From Erysipelotrichaceae bacterium UBA3379 (GTDB lineage Bacteria > Bacillota_I > Bacilli_A > Erysipelotrichales > Coprobacillaceae): DNA of 24,413 nt. The translations under genes and the position numbers were made by a program. Positions 1 to 10,368 of the stretch are shown piece by piece. Positions within the stretch are counted from its first letter, which is position 1; the number at the start of each line of letters is the position of its first letter. The DNA is taken from assembly GCA_002359025.1 (NCBI GenBank), contig DEPZ01000013.1, forward strand, positions 1-24,413, given 5' to 3'. The notes under the pieces are model-generated. The model worked only from the letters and a program-made list of their open reading frames with translations, had not been told where the DNA came from and ran no database searches.

Positions 1-50
1 TTTAAATTATCTTCTATAAATCAGCATTTTTTTTGCAATTTTTTTTAAAG

Positions 51-90
51 AAAAAGTATTCCAAAAAGAATTATCCTTTTGAAATACCTT
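51..90 (-). terminator. Rho-independent terminator after purB
   Basis: Read on the minus strand, a stem of about 15 bp (5' arm at 90-76, 3' arm at 68-53) starts 5 bases after the purB stop and runs into a U tract at 55-51, followed by more T-rich sequence. It should end the purine operon transcript. The remaining bases to the window edge (1-50) are T-rich, with no gene visible. Confidence 0.85.
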
Positions 91-95
91 ATTTC

Positions 96-1478
96 TTATT
101 TTAATTTCATTTTTGCTAATTGATTAGCTACTCCAATATATGTTGCAGGTGTCATTGTAACTAATGTAGCATGGTCTTCTTTAGAGATCATATCTAGACT
201 ATCTGCAAATTTAAGAATATCTTCTTTAGAAATATTTTTCCCTCTTGTTAACGCTTTTAATGTATCGTATGCATCAGGTACTCCATATTTTCTTAACATT
301 GTTTGGATTGGCTCTGCTAGAACTTCCCATTTTTCATTTAAATCTAAAGCAAGTTTTTCTTTGTTAACTACACATTTTGCAAGACCATTCAATGTTTCAT
401 TCATAGCTTGTAAAGAATATCCAAATGCTAAACCAAGATTTCTTTGACTAGATGAATCTGATAAATCTCTTTGCATACGTGATTTAGGTAGCTTATTTGA
501 TAAAGCCATACAAATATGATTAGACATATCTACATTTGCTTCACTATTTTCAAAACGAATTGGATTGACTTTATGTGGCATTGTACTACTTCCTACTTCT
601 CCCTTAACAGGAATTTGTTTAAAGTATTCCATAGAAATGTACAACCACATATCTACATCAAAATCAACTAACACATTATTAAAATGACGAACACCATCTA
701 ATATATGACAAGTATAATCATGACTTTCAATTTGTGTTGTTAAAGGATTAAATGTTAATCCTAAATATTCTTCAACAAATTTTTTAGCAAGCATTGGCCA
801 ATCTAAATCTGGGAATGCTGTTAAAATAGCACTATAGTTTCCTGTGGCTCCATTAAATTTTGCTTTAATTTGAATATTTTCAACATTTTCAATACTTGAT
901 AAGAAACGATAAGCATAAACCTTGAATTCTTTTCCAATAGTTGTTGGAGTTGCTGGTTGCCCATGTGTATGAGCAAGCATAGCATCTTCACTATGTTCAT
1001 TCGCCCACTGATCTAAAGTATTAGCAACTTCTTTGGCTTTTTTTAACCATACATCTTTTAATCCATGTTTAATCATACATGCATAAGATGTATTATTAAT
1101 ATCTTCAGAAGTACATCCAATATGAACAAAACTAATTAAATAATCATATCCCATATCTTTTAATTGTTGTCCAATAAAGTATTCAACTGCTTTTACATCA
1201 TGTCTTGTTGTTGCTTCAATCTCTTTAATTTTATTAAATGAATCATAATTAAATTCATCTGAAATACTTTCTATCTTAGACATTTCAGCCTTATCAAATC
1301 TTGATAAAACTTCAGTTTCAACATTCTCAATTAAAAACTTTAACCATTGAATTTCAACAAATACTCTATATTTCACTAAAGCATACTCAGAAAAATATTC
1401 ACCTAAAGCATCTTTAATACCAGAATAACGTCCATCTAAAGGACAAAGTGTCATACTTTCAAATTCTTGTCTTTCCAT
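96..1478 (-). CDS. purB: Adenylosuccinate lyase (long, E. coli-like type)
   Basis: Cleaves SAICAR to AICAR plus fumarate, and adenylosuccinate to AMP plus fumarate, in the cytosol. The fumarase/aspartase-superfamily signature GSSTMPHKVNP lies at about residues 296-306, and the substrate-binding HTHGQPATP at about 170-178. From the chosen ATG the protein has 460 residues. It aligns from memory almost end to end with E. coli PurB (456 aa), including the C-terminal MTPA.YIG motif, rather than with the shorter B. subtilis type (about 430 aa). A GTG 12 bases upstream is possible, but ATG 1478 sits 8 bases after AAAGGTGG and one base after the purL stop, so I prefer it. Last gene of the purine operon, translationally coupled to purL. 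Confidence 0.96.
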   Translation of the reverse strand: MERQEFESMTLCPLDGRYSGIKDALGEYFSEYALVKYRVFVEIQWLKFLIENVETEVLSRFDKAEMSKIESISDEFNYDSFNKIKEIEATTRHDVKAVEYFIGQQLKDMGYDYLISFVHIGCTSEDINNTSYACMIKHGLKDVWLKKAKEVANTLDQWANEHSEDAMLAHTHGQPATPTTIGKEFKVYAYRFLSSIENVENIQIKAKFNGATGNYSAILTAFPDLDWPMLAKKFVEEYLGLTFNPLTTQIESHDYTCHILDGVRHFNNVLVDFDVDMWLYISMEYFKQIPVKGEVGSSTMPHKVNPIRFENSEANVDMSNHICMALSNKLPKSRMQRDLSDSSSQRNLGLAFGYSLQAMNETLNGLAKCVVNKEKLALDLNEKWEVLAEPIQTMLRKYGVPDAYDTLKALTRGKNISKEDILKFADSLDMISKEDHATLVTMTPATYIGVANQLAKMKLK

Positions 1479-1479
1479 T

Positions 1480-4400
1480 CTACTTTCCACCTTTAAAATA
1501 ATTTACGCCAGCTTCAAATAGTAATTGATCCATTTCACCATAAATATTCTTATTTCTATTTTCACCTTGACGTTCACTATGTGCCATTTTACCAATGACA
1601 CGACCATCAGCAGATACAATACCTTCAATAGCACACATAGAACCATTAGGATTATATGGCGATTCCATTGTAGGTTGATTATGATTATCTACATATTGTG
1701 TAAAGACTTGTCCATTTTCAAACAATTCTTTAATAACATCAGGATGAGCTACAAAACGTCCTTCACCATGTGAAATAGGTACAGTATGAATATCTCCTAC
1801 ATTCACATTCGCTAACCATGGTGATTTTACAGAACAAATACGAGTATTAACCATTTGTGATAGATGACGACCAATTGTATTAAATGTTAATGTTGGATCA
1901 TCTTTTTCCATTGTTTTAATATGTCCATATGGTAATAAGCCTAACTTCACTAATGCTTGGAATCCATTACAAATACCAATCATTAATCCATCTCTATTAT
2001 CTAGTAAATCACTAATAGCTGCTTTTAATTTTGGATTTCTTAAAACAGTCGCAATAAACTTACCAGATCCTTCTGGTTCATCACCCGCACTAAATCCACC
2101 AGGTAACATTACAATTTGAGCTGTTTTGATAGCCGCTTCTAATTCATCTACAGAATTTTTAATATCTTCCTCTGTTTTATTTCTAATAATCACTAATTGA
2201 ACAGTTGCACCAGCTTTTTCAAATGCACGTTTTGAATCATATTCACAGTTTGTTCCAGGGAACACAGGAATAACAACTTTAACTTCATCATAAGTTTTAG
2301 AAGCTTTCATTCCTCTTTCATAACAATCTTTAACAATCATATCTGTAGTAGGTGCTTTTTCTTTTGTTGGATAAACATCATCTAATACAGATTCATAAAC
2401 TTTATAAGCTTCATCCAATGAAAGTTTTTCACTTCCATAAGTTAAATCCTTAGAACTATTTGTATGACCAATAATTCTTACATGCTCTTCCATCATAACA
2501 CTATCACTATCAACTTCCAAGATAATATTACCATAATCTTTTCGTATTAATGATTCTAATGGCAAGTTTTCAAGTTCAACCCCAATTTCATTACCAAATG
2601 CCATCTTATAAACAGCTTCAATGACTCCACCATCTTTAACTGTATAAGCACTATAGACTTTATTTTCTCTCATCAATTTTAATACATAATCATATTGTGT
2701 CTTTAAAGCTTCAAAATCATATACATAATATTCATCTTTAGGCAACATCACTTCTATTAATGTATGTCCTGCTGCTTTTAATTCAGGAGTGATAACATCT
2801 TTAACATCTCCACCTGTAATCGCAAATGAAACCAAAGTTGGAGGTACATCTAAATCTTCAAATGATCCTGACATTGAATCCTTACCACCAATAGAAGCTA
2901 ATTTCAATGCAGATTGCACACGATAAGCCCCTAATAATGCTGCAAATGGTTTTCCCCATTTTGTAGGTACATCTAATAATTTTTCAAAATATTCTTGGAA
3001 TGAGAAACGTATAGTATGATAATCTCCACCCATTGCAATAATTTTAGCAATTGATTCTACAATTGCATACATAGAACCATGATATGGTGACCATTTAGAG
3101 ATAACTGGATTATATCCATAACTCATTAATGAACATGTTGTTGTTTCTTTATTCAACACTGGAATCAATGCAGCCATACCTTCTGTTTCTGTTCTTAATG
3201 TTTTTCCACCAAATGGTGATAAAACAGTTCCATTTCCAATAGAAGAATCAAATCTTTCTACTAAACCTTTTTGACTACATACAGATAAACGACTTAAAAC
3301 TTCTTTTGAAGTTTCCACAAATGAAGAAACTTCTTTTTCATCAAATGGTGTATGTTCAAAATCAGGTAACTCAACTTTTACATCTTGATAACGACTTGCA
3401 CCATTTTTATCCAAGAATGCTCTATCAATATCTACAACTGTTTGTCCTAAATAATGCATAGTCAAACGATTATTATCAGTGACAGTCGCAACTCTTACAA
3501 CTTCCAAGTTTTCACTTTGACAAGCTTGTTTAATAAATTCTTCATCCTTTTGATCAATAACAATAGCCATACGTTCTTGTGATTCACTAATAGCAAGTTC
3601 TGTACCAGTTAAACCTTCATATTTTTTAAGTACAGCATCCAACTCAATATTCAATCCATCAGCAAGTTCACCTACAGCTACGCAGACACCACCTGCTCCA
3701 AAGTCATTACAACGTACAATACGTTTAGACACTTCTGGATTTCTAAATAATCTTTGAATTTTTCTTTCTTCTACAGGATTTCCTTTTTGAACTTCTGCTC
3801 CTGCTGTTGTTGTTGTTTTTAATTCATGTGATTTTGATGAACCAGTTGCTCCACCAATTCCATCACGCCCAGTTCTTCCACCAATTAATAAGACAATATG
3901 TCCATTTAATGGTTCAAGACGTTTAACTTGATCTTTTGGTGCAGCTGCGACAACAGCACCAACTTCCATACGTTTTGCAACATATCCTTCATCATAGATT
4001 TCATGTACATATCCTGTTGTCAAACCAATTTGGTTTCCATAACTAGAAAAACCATGTGCTGCTTCTTGACAGATTTTTCTTTGAGGGAGTTTTCCAGTTA
4101 ATGTTTCATTCAATGATTTTCTAGGATCTCCTGCACCAGTAATACGCATAGATTGATAAACATAGGCTCTTCCTGATAATGGGTCACGAATAGCTCCACC
4201 TAAACATGTTGCTGCTCCACCAAATGGTTCAATTTCTGTAGGATGGTTGTGTGTTTCATTCTTAAACATTAACAACCAATCTTCATCACCATCTGTTGTA
4301 TGAACTTTTAACTCAACTGAACAAGCATTGATTTCTTTAGATACTTCTAAATCATCTAAGTATCCTGTTTTTCTTAGTTCTTTCATAGATATTGTCGCAA

Positions 4401-5229
4401 GATCCATTAATGTTAATGGTCTTTTTGTATCAATACCATAAACTAAGTGACGTGATGTTTTATAATCTTCAATATCTTTCTCTAATATTTCTTTAAAAGC
4501 CCCACTTTCAATATCTAAATCAGTAATAATAGTCGCAAAAGTTGTGTGACGACAATGATCTGACCAATAAGTATCTAAGACTTTTAATTCTGTTTCTGTT
4601 GGATCTCTTTTTTCTTCATCTCTAAAGTAATCTTGAGTCACTTTTAAATCATCATAATTCATAGCCATTCCATTTTGGCTAATATAATCTTTTAGCTGTT
4701 CTTCACTATAATGAATAAATCCATCAATAACTGGTACTGGATCAATAGTCACTTCTTTATCAGATAAATCATTTACTTTATCTAAAGTAGCTAATCTTTG
4801 ATCAACTGGATTGATTAAATAGTTTTGTATTTTAATAAGTTCTTCTTCACTTATATCCCCATCAATAACAATTAATTTTGCACAACGTACTTTTACATTT
4901 TTTTGACCAGTCAATAATTGAAAACACTGTTCACATGCATCTGCTCTTTGATCATATTGACCTGGTAAAAATTCTATCGCAAACACAGTTTTATTATCAG
5001 TTGGATAGTCTTCTTCGTAGACTTCGTCTACCATAGGTTCACTTAATATTGTTGGTATACCCTGATTTAATACATCTTCCTCAATACCTTGAACATCATA
5101 TCTATTAACAACACTTAATGATTGAATATGATTGATATTCAATTGTGTTTGAATATCATTTAAGATTTCATCTGCTTCTACAGCATATTCTTTTCTTTTT
5201 TCTACATAGACTCTATAGACTTTACTCAT
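1480..5229 (-). CDS. purL: Phosphoribosylformylglycinamidine synthase, single-chain
   Basis: ATP- and glutamine-dependent conversion of FGAR to FGAM. The 1249-residue chain fuses what Bacillus encodes as purS, purL and purQ. It has an N-terminal PurS-like region (about 1-150), a linker and first catalytic half starting near DTYWSDHCRHTTF (about 219-231), and two AIR-synthase-like halves. The C-terminal class I glutamine amidotransferase begins near VVIPVFPGTNCE (about 985), with its nucleophile Cys in GICNGFQ (about 1087) and His/Glu in AHSER (about 1217-1219). Length and arrangement fit the clade of large PurL proteins found in clostridia and streptococci. Start ATG follows AGAGGTG at good spacing. 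It lies 12 bases after purD and ends with TAG next to the purB start. Confidence 0.96.
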   Translation of the reverse strand: MSKVYRVYVEKRKEYAVEADEILNDIQTQLNINHIQSLSVVNRYDVQGIEEDVLNQGIPTILSEPMVDEVYEEDYPTDNKTVFAIEFLPGQYDQRADACEQCFQLLTGQKNVKVRCAKLIVIDGDISEEELIKIQNYLINPVDQRLATLDKVNDLSDKEVTIDPVPVIDGFIHYSEEQLKDYISQNGMAMNYDDLKVTQDYFRDEEKRDPTETELKVLDTYWSDHCRHTTFATIITDLDIESGAFKEILEKDIEDYKTSRHLVYGIDTKRPLTLMDLATISMKELRKTGYLDDLEVSKEINACSVELKVHTTDGDEDWLLMFKNETHNHPTEIEPFGGAATCLGGAIRDPLSGRAYVYQSMRITGAGDPRKSLNETLTGKLPQRKICQEAAHGFSSYGNQIGLTTGYVHEIYDEGYVAKRMEVGAVVAAAPKDQVKRLEPLNGHIVLLIGGRTGRDGIGGATGSSKSHELKTTTTAGAEVQKGNPVEERKIQRLFRNPEVSKRIVRCNDFGAGGVCVAVGELADGLNIELDAVLKKYEGLTGTELAISESQERMAIVIDQKDEEFIKQACQSENLEVVRVATVTDNNRLTMHYLGQTVVDIDRAFLDKNGASRYQDVKVELPDFEHTPFDEKEVSSFVETSKEVLSRLSVCSQKGLVERFDSSIGNGTVLSPFGGKTLRTETEGMAALIPVLNKETTTCSLMSYGYNPVISKWSPYHGSMYAIVESIAKIIAMGGDYHTIRFSFQEYFEKLLDVPTKWGKPFAALLGAYRVQSALKLASIGGKDSMSGSFEDLDVPPTLVSFAITGGDVKDVITPELKAAGHTLIEVMLPKDEYYVYDFEALKTQYDYVLKLMRENKVYSAYTVKDGGVIEAVYKMAFGNEIGVELENLPLESLIRKDYGNIILEVDSDSVMMEEHVRIIGHTNSSKDLTYGSEKLSLDEAYKVYESVLDDVYPTKEKAPTTDMIVKDCYERGMKASKTYDEVKVVIPVFPGTNCEYDSKRAFEKAGATVQLVIIRNKTEEDIKNSVDELEAAIKTAQIVMLPGGFSAGDEPEGSGKFIATVLRNPKLKAAISDLLDNRDGLMIGICNGFQALVKLGLLPYGHIKTMEKDDPTLTFNTIGRHLSQMVNTRICSVKSPWLANVNVGDIHTVPISHGEGRFVAHPDVIKELFENGQVFTQYVDNHNQPTMESPYNPNGSMCAIEGIVSADGRVIGKMAHSERQGENRNKNIYGEMDQLLFEAGVNYFKGGK

Positions 5230-5241
5230 CTTTACACCTCT

Positions 5242-6498
5242 TTATACCAATCCTATATCTTTACGATAATATTTACCTTCAAAGTCAATAACTTCGGCGG
5301 CACGATAAACTTTTTGACGCGCTTCTTCTAAATCTTTCCCACGTGCACATATATTAAGAACACGTCCACCATTTGTTATAATCTCACCTTGATCATTGCA
5401 TGCTGTTCCAGCATGGAAAACAATAATATCATCATCAACTTGATCTAATCCAGTAATCACTTTTCCTTTAGGATAACGTCCAGGATATCCATCACTTGCA
5501 AGTACTAAACATGCTGTACATTCATCTTTCCATTTGATATCAACTTGATTCAATGTAGAAGTTGCTACAGCATACATAATATCAAATAAATCACTATCTA
5601 ATCTTAGTAAGATAGATTGTGTTTCTGGATCTCCAAAACGCACATTAAATTCTAAAACTTTGGCTTTTTGATTTTCAATCATCAACCCAATAAATACAAC
5701 CCCTCTATAATCAATATGATCTTCTTGTAATCCTTTCATAAAAGGTGTAAGTATATCTCTTTGAAAAACCTCTTCCATATTTTCAGGTAAGAATGGATTA
5801 GGTGAAACTGTTCCCATACCCCCAGTATTAGGGCCTTTATTTCCATCAAAGATTTGTTTATGATCCTTTGCACTGACCATTGGTACAATTGTTTTTCCAT
5901 CCGTAAAACATAATAAAGAACATTCAAATCCAGTTAAAAACTCTTCTAAGACAACAGTTTGTCCTGCACCATCTAGAGCACCTTCTAGCATCATTTCTTT
6001 TAAAGTTGTTGTTGCCATTTGTTCATCTTCACAAATAACAACCCCTTTACCAGCAGCCAACCCATCAGCTTTGACAACAACTGGATAATCGAATGAAGCT
6101 AAAGCTTCAATAGCTTCTTGATAAGAATGCACCTTTTGATAAGCAGCTGTAGGAATATGATGTTTTGCCATAAATTCTTTAGAAAAAGCTTTGCTTCCTT
6201 CTAAAGTTGCAGCGAGTTTTGTTGGACCAAATGCCTTATGACCATGACTTTCTAAAACATCTACAAGTCCTAAACAAAGTGGAACTTCTGGGCCAACAAC
6301 TGTAAAATCAATATTATGTTCTTCTACAAACTTTAATATTCCTTCTATATCTTCAACACTACCTGGATGATTTTGACCAATAGTAGCCATTCCTGGATTT
6401 CCAGGAATAGCATGGATTTCATCAACCTTTTGACTTTGACTTAATTTATATGCAATTGCATGTTCACGTCCACCACTACCAATGATTAATACTTTCAT
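5242..6498 (-). CDS. purD: Phosphoribosylamine-glycine ligase (GAR synthetase)
   Basis: Ligates glycine to phosphoribosylamine using ATP, giving GAR. The 418-residue length is normal for the family. The N-terminal MKVLIIGSGGREHAIA is diagnostic, ATP-grasp residues include VKADGLAAGKGV (about 142-153), and the GNKGPNTGGMGT loop follows, with FNVRFGDPETQ near 285-295. AAGGAG precedes the ATG. It sits 11 bases after purH and 12 before purL. No internal lesion is visible. Confidence 0.96.
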   Translation of the reverse strand: MKVLIIGSGGREHAIAYKLSQSQKVDEIHAIPGNPGMATIGQNHPGSVEDIEGILKFVEEHNIDFTVVGPEVPLCLGLVDVLESHGHKAFGPTKLAATLEGSKAFSKEFMAKHHIPTAAYQKVHSYQEAIEALASFDYPVVVKADGLAAGKGVVICEDEQMATTTLKEMMLEGALDGAGQTVVLEEFLTGFECSLLCFTDGKTIVPMVSAKDHKQIFDGNKGPNTGGMGTVSPNPFLPENMEEVFQRDILTPFMKGLQEDHIDYRGVVFIGLMIENQKAKVLEFNVRFGDPETQSILLRLDSDLFDIMYAVATSTLNQVDIKWKDECTACLVLASDGYPGRYPKGKVITGLDQVDDDIIVFHAGTACNDQGEIITNGGRVLNICARGKDLEEARQKVYRAAEVIDFEGKYYRKDIGLV

Positions 6499-6509
6499 AT
6501 TTGGTCTCC

Positions 6510-8033
6510 TTAATGTCTAAAATGTCTGTATCCACTAAATACCATAGGGATATTCACTTCATTGCAATAATCAATAGAATCTTGATCTCTGATACTTCCA
6601 CCTGGTTGAATAATTGCTGCTATACCAGCCTCATGAGCCACTTTAACACAGTCATTGAATGGGAAGAATGCATCACTTGCAAGTACTGCCCCATGGAAAT
6701 CTTTATCTTGATTATTTCTAATTGCATTTTCTAGTGCCCATACACGTGATGTTTGTCCTCCACCAATTGCTAAAGTGACACCATCTTTGACAATACAAAT
6801 GGCATTTGATTTGACATATTTAACAACTTTCATACCAAATTCCATATCTGTCAATTGTTCTACTGTAGGTTTAGTATCAGTTACAACCTTCATTTCATCA
6901 ATCATACAAGTATTAATATCTTGAACCAATACTTTTCCTTCTAAGTATTTGATATCATATTTTGCTTCTCGTGCATCTAAGTTTTTAAGTTTTAAAATTC
7001 TTAAATTTTTCTTTGTTTTCAAGACTTCCAATGCATCCTCATCAAAATCAGGAGCTGCAACGATTTCTAAGAAAATCTTTTTCATTTCTAAAGCTGTTTC
7101 CTTGTCAATCTTATAATTAACAGCAACAATTCCACCAAAAATAGATTGAGGATCTGCATTATAAGCTTTCATATAAGAATCATATCCTGTTTCACCAATA
7201 GCCACACCACAAGGAGTTGAATGTTTAATTGCAGCAGTAACAATTTGATCCTTGAATTCTCTTACCACAGCAATAGCTCCATACAAATCATTAACATTAT
7301 TAAATGAAATTTCTTTTCCATTTAATTGTTCATAATCTAATAAAGAGTGACTTACATAACCATCTACATATGAATTAGCACGTTGTTGTGAATTTTCACC
7401 ATATCTTAAATGTTCTGTTTTCTTTAAAGAAATATTAAGAATATCAGGGAAATCATCATGACAAACTTCAGCAAAATAACGTGAAATCATCGCATCATAT
7501 GCTCCAGTTGTAGAGAATGCTTTATAAGCAAGATTTAATCTAAAATCATAATTATCTTCATTATTTTCAATCGCATTTAAAACTTTATCATAGTCTTGAG
7601 GATCAGTAACGATCAAAACATCTTTAAAGTTTTTAGCTGCACTTCTAATCATTGATGGTCCACCAATATCAATATTTTCAATCATATCTTCCATTGGTTT
7701 CCCTGCTTTTAAAGCTTTTTCAAATTCATATAAGTTTACACAAACCAAATCAATTGGATGAATACCCATCTTTTCCACAGTTTCACAATGTTCTTTTACA
7801 TCTCTTCTATATAATAAACCACCATGAACCATTGGATGAAGTGTTTTAACACGTCCATCTAAAATTTCAGGAAAACCAGTCACATCATCAATCGCAATAG
7901 CTTCGATACCAGCTTCTTGTAATTTATGTAATGTTCCCCCAGTGGAAACAATTTCAAAATCAAGTCTTGTAAGACCTTGACAAAATTCTATGATACCTTC
8001 TTTATTTGTAACACTCACTAATGCTCTTTTCAT
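6510..8033 (-). CDS. purH: Bifunctional AICAR formyltransferase / IMP cyclohydrolase
   Basis: Performs the last two steps to IMP: AICAR is formylated with 10-formyl-THF, then cyclised. The 507-residue length is standard. The N-terminal cyclohydrolase domain starts MKRALVSVTNK and includes STGGT and the DGRVKTLHP motif (about 60-68). The formyltransferase domain has KHSTPCG (about 267-273), and the chain ends with the family-typical RHFRH. Its ATG overlaps the purN stop by 4 bases (ATGA-type), so coupled translation is likely. Its formyl donor is the product of Fhs, the first gene of the operon. Confidence 0.96.
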   Translation of the reverse strand: MKRALVSVTNKEGIIEFCQGLTRLDFEIVSTGGTLHKLQEAGIEAIAIDDVTGFPEILDGRVKTLHPMVHGGLLYRRDVKEHCETVEKMGIHPIDLVCVNLYEFEKALKAGKPMEDMIENIDIGGPSMIRSAAKNFKDVLIVTDPQDYDKVLNAIENNEDNYDFRLNLAYKAFSTTGAYDAMISRYFAEVCHDDFPDILNISLKKTEHLRYGENSQQRANSYVDGYVSHSLLDYEQLNGKEISFNNVNDLYGAIAVVREFKDQIVTAAIKHSTPCGVAIGETGYDSYMKAYNADPQSIFGGIVAVNYKIDKETALEMKKIFLEIVAAPDFDEDALEVLKTKKNLRILKLKNLDAREAKYDIKYLEGKVLVQDINTCMIDEMKVVTDTKPTVEQLTDMEFGMKVVKYVKSNAICIVKDGVTLAIGGGQTSRVWALENAIRNNQDKDFHGAVLASDAFFPFNDCVKVAHEAGIAAIIQPGGSIRDQDSIDYCNEVNIPMVFSGYRHFRH

Positions 8034-8620
8034 AGTATTTTTACCCTTTCATTTTCTACTTTTATTTGCCCATCACAATATAATCTCACTGCTTCAGGTA
8101 AAATCTGATGTTCAATTGTTAAAACCATTTGTTGCATTTCTTCAGGTGATGATGCCCGAGACACATCAATTGCTCGTTGTAAAATAATTGGACCCCCATC
8201 AACAACTTCACTGACAAAATGTACAGTCGCTCCTGATACTTTCACTCCTCTAGAAAAAGCATGCTCATGTACATGTAACCCATAATATCCAGGTCCACAA
8301 AAAGCCGGAATAAGTGAAGGATGAATATTCATAATGCGATGAGGATATAAAGAAATCAAACGCTCAGACACAATCGCAAGATACCCTGCAAGAACAATCA
8401 ATTCTACACCTAACTCTTGTAATCTTTGGATTAAAACATCTTCATCTTTAATGCATTCTGCTTGGATCCCGGCATTTTTTGCTCGCGTTAATCCATAAGC
8501 ATTCTTTCTATTAGATACGACAAGCACAATCTCTCCATTGATGCGACCATCTAAAGTCGCATCAATAAGTGATTGTAGATTGGTACCTCCACCTGATACA
8601 AAAACAGCAATTTTTACCAT
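8030..8620 (-). CDS. purN: Phosphoribosylglycinamide formyltransferase
   Basis: Transfers formyl from 10-formyl-THF to GAR, giving FGAR. The 196-residue protein opens with the phosphate-binding VFVSGGGTNLQ. It carries the catalytic Asn-His pair in NIHPSLIPAF (about 98-107), followed by the GPGYYGLHVHE substrate loop and the catalytic Asp in HFVSEVVDGG (about 133-142). The start ATG lies inside the purM 3' end (7-base overlap), with AAAGGTG upstream. The formate-dependent alternative PurT is not seen here. Confidence 0.95.
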   Translation of the reverse strand: MVKIAVFVSGGGTNLQSLIDATLDGRINGEIVLVVSNRKNAYGLTRAKNAGIQAECIKDEDVLIQRLQELGVELIVLAGYLAIVSERLISLYPHRIMNIHPSLIPAFCGPGYYGLHVHEHAFSRGVKVSGATVHFVSEVVDGGPIILQRAIDVSRASSPEEMQQMVLTIEHQILPEAVRLYCDGQIKVENERVKIL

Positions 8621-9639
8621 AATTCTACACCTTTTTGACCATCTTGAATTTCACCAACAACATAACATGTATCACCTGCTGCTTGAATAGCTTCCAAAGT
8701 TTTTTCTACATTTTCTTTACTTACAGCAATGACCATACCAAGCCCCATATTAAATGTATTATACATCATATGTTCATCAATATTTCCCGCCTTTTGAATC
8801 AACTTAAAGATTGCAGGAACTTCATAACTCTCTTTTTTAATAATAGCTTTTACACCTTCTGGTAACATTCTAGGAACATTTTCATAGAATCCCCCTCCAG
8901 TGATATGAGAACATCCTTTAATCTTGACACCTTGCTTTTGAATATTTTGTAAAGCTTTTACATAAATTCTAGTAGGTGCAATTAATGCTTCTCCTAGAGT
9001 TTTACCTAATTCATCATAATAAGTATCTAATGATGCTTTTGTCATTTCAAAAACTTTACGCACTAATGAAAATCCATTACTGTGAACTCCACTAGAAGCA
9101 ATTCCTATTAACACATCTCCATTTTGGATTGTAGAACCATCGATAATATCTTTTTTATCCACAACACCTACTGCAAAACCTGCCAAATCATATTCATCTT
9201 CTGGCATAAGTCCAGGGTGTTCAGCAGTTTCTCCACCTACTAATGCACAACCAGATTGCTTACATCCTTCAGCCACACCACTGACAATAGTGGCTATTTT
9301 TTCAGGATAGTTCTTCCCACAAGCAATATAATCTAAAAAGAATAATGGTTCTCCACCAGAACATACAATATCATTCACACACATTGCAACTGCATCAATT
9401 CCAATTGTATCGTGTTTATCCATAAGAAAAGCAAGTTTAACTTTTGTTCCACAACCATCAGTTCCTGACAATAATACAGGTTCTTCCATATTTTTAATAG
9501 CATTTAAAGAAAACGCCCCAGCAAATCCTCCAATGCCACCAAGAACTTCTGGTCTCATTGTTTGTTGAATATGCTTTTTCATTAATTCAACAGATTTATA
9601 TCCAGCTTCAATATCTACTCCAGCTTTTTTATAGTCCAT
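8614..9639 (-). CDS. purM: Phosphoribosylaminoimidazole synthetase (AIR synthase)
   Basis: ATP-dependent ring closure of FGAM to AIR. The 341-residue length is typical. It begins DYKKAGVDIEAG and has GGIGGFAG near residue 35, the LLSGTDGCGTK nucleotide-binding stretch near 57-67, GGETAEHPG near 136-144 and SHITGGGF near 244-251. AAGGAG, overlapping the purC stop region, is placed 6 bases from the ATG. Lies 10 bases after purC and overlaps purN. Confidence 0.96.
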   Translation of the reverse strand: MDYKKAGVDIEAGYKSVELMKKHIQQTMRPEVLGGIGGFAGAFSLNAIKNMEEPVLLSGTDGCGTKVKLAFLMDKHDTIGIDAVAMCVNDIVCSGGEPLFFLDYIACGKNYPEKIATIVSGVAEGCKQSGCALVGGETAEHPGLMPEDEYDLAGFAVGVVDKKDIIDGSTIQNGDVLIGIASSGVHSNGFSLVRKVFEMTKASLDTYYDELGKTLGEALIAPTRIYVKALQNIQKQGVKIKGCSHITGGGFYENVPRMLPEGVKAIIKKESYEVPAIFKLIQKAGNIDEHMMYNTFNMGLGMVIAVSKENVEKTLEAIQAAGDTCYVVGEIQDGQKGVELW

Positions 9640-9649
9640 AATATTCTCC

Positions 9650-10354
9650 TTATTTATTTTCCATTCTTGCTAAAACTGCTTTATAAGTTTCAATTAAATC
9701 TCCAATATCTTGTCTAAAGACATCTTTATCATATTTTTGGTTTGTTTCTACATCCCATAAACGACATGAATCAGGTGAAATCTCATCTGCTAATAAGATT
9801 TTACCATCAGGTGTTTTCCCAAATTCTATTTTAAAATCTACTAATTTTAAATTTAATCTTAAGAAGAATTCTTTTAATAATTCATTAATTTTTAATGTTG
9901 TTTCTCTGATATAAGCTAATTCTTCACGCGTTGCTAATTTTAATGCAACAGCATGATCATCATTAATCAATGGATCTCCATATTCATCATTTTTATAACT
10001 CATTTCAAAGATTGGTTCATCTAATACAATCCCTTCTGGTGCTCCTAATCTTTTACAGAATGAACCAGTTGTAATATTTCTAATAATAACTTCTAGAGGA
10101 AAGATTTCTACTTTTTTAACTCTAATATCACGATCATTAATTTTTTCAATCATATGTGTTTCAATACCAGCTTCTTCTAACATATCAAAGATAATGCATG
10201 AAATTGTGTTATTTAAAACACCTTTTCCTTCAAAATTATCATGTTTTGCTCCATTACCTGCAGTTGCATCATCTTTATAATGAATAATATATTCATTTGG
10301 ATTTTCTGTTTCGTATACTTGTTTTGCTTTTCCTTCATATAATAATTTTGCCAT
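9650..10354 (-). CDS. purC: SAICAR synthetase
   Basis: Joins aspartate to CAIR with ATP, giving SAICAR, which PurB later cleaves. At 234 residues it has the usual bacterial size. The N-terminus LLYEGKAKQVYE, the DDATAGNG loop (about 28-35), IRNITTGSF (about 91-99) and the C-terminal ADEISPDSCRLWD motif (about 189-201) are all family signatures. GGGAG and AAGGAG lie just before the ATG. It is 14 bases downstream of purE. Confidence 0.96.
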   Translation of the reverse strand: MAKLLYEGKAKQVYETENPNEYIIHYKDDATAGNGAKHDNFEGKGVLNNTISCIIFDMLEEAGIETHMIEKINDRDIRVKKVEIFPLEVIIRNITTGSFCKRLGAPEGIVLDEPIFEMSYKNDEYGDPLINDDHAVALKLATREELAYIRETTLKINELLKEFFLRLNLKLVDFKIEFGKTPDGKILLADEISPDSCRLWDVETNQKYDKDVFRQDIGDLIETYKAVLARMENK

Positions 10355-10368
10355 TCTCCCTAATCTCC

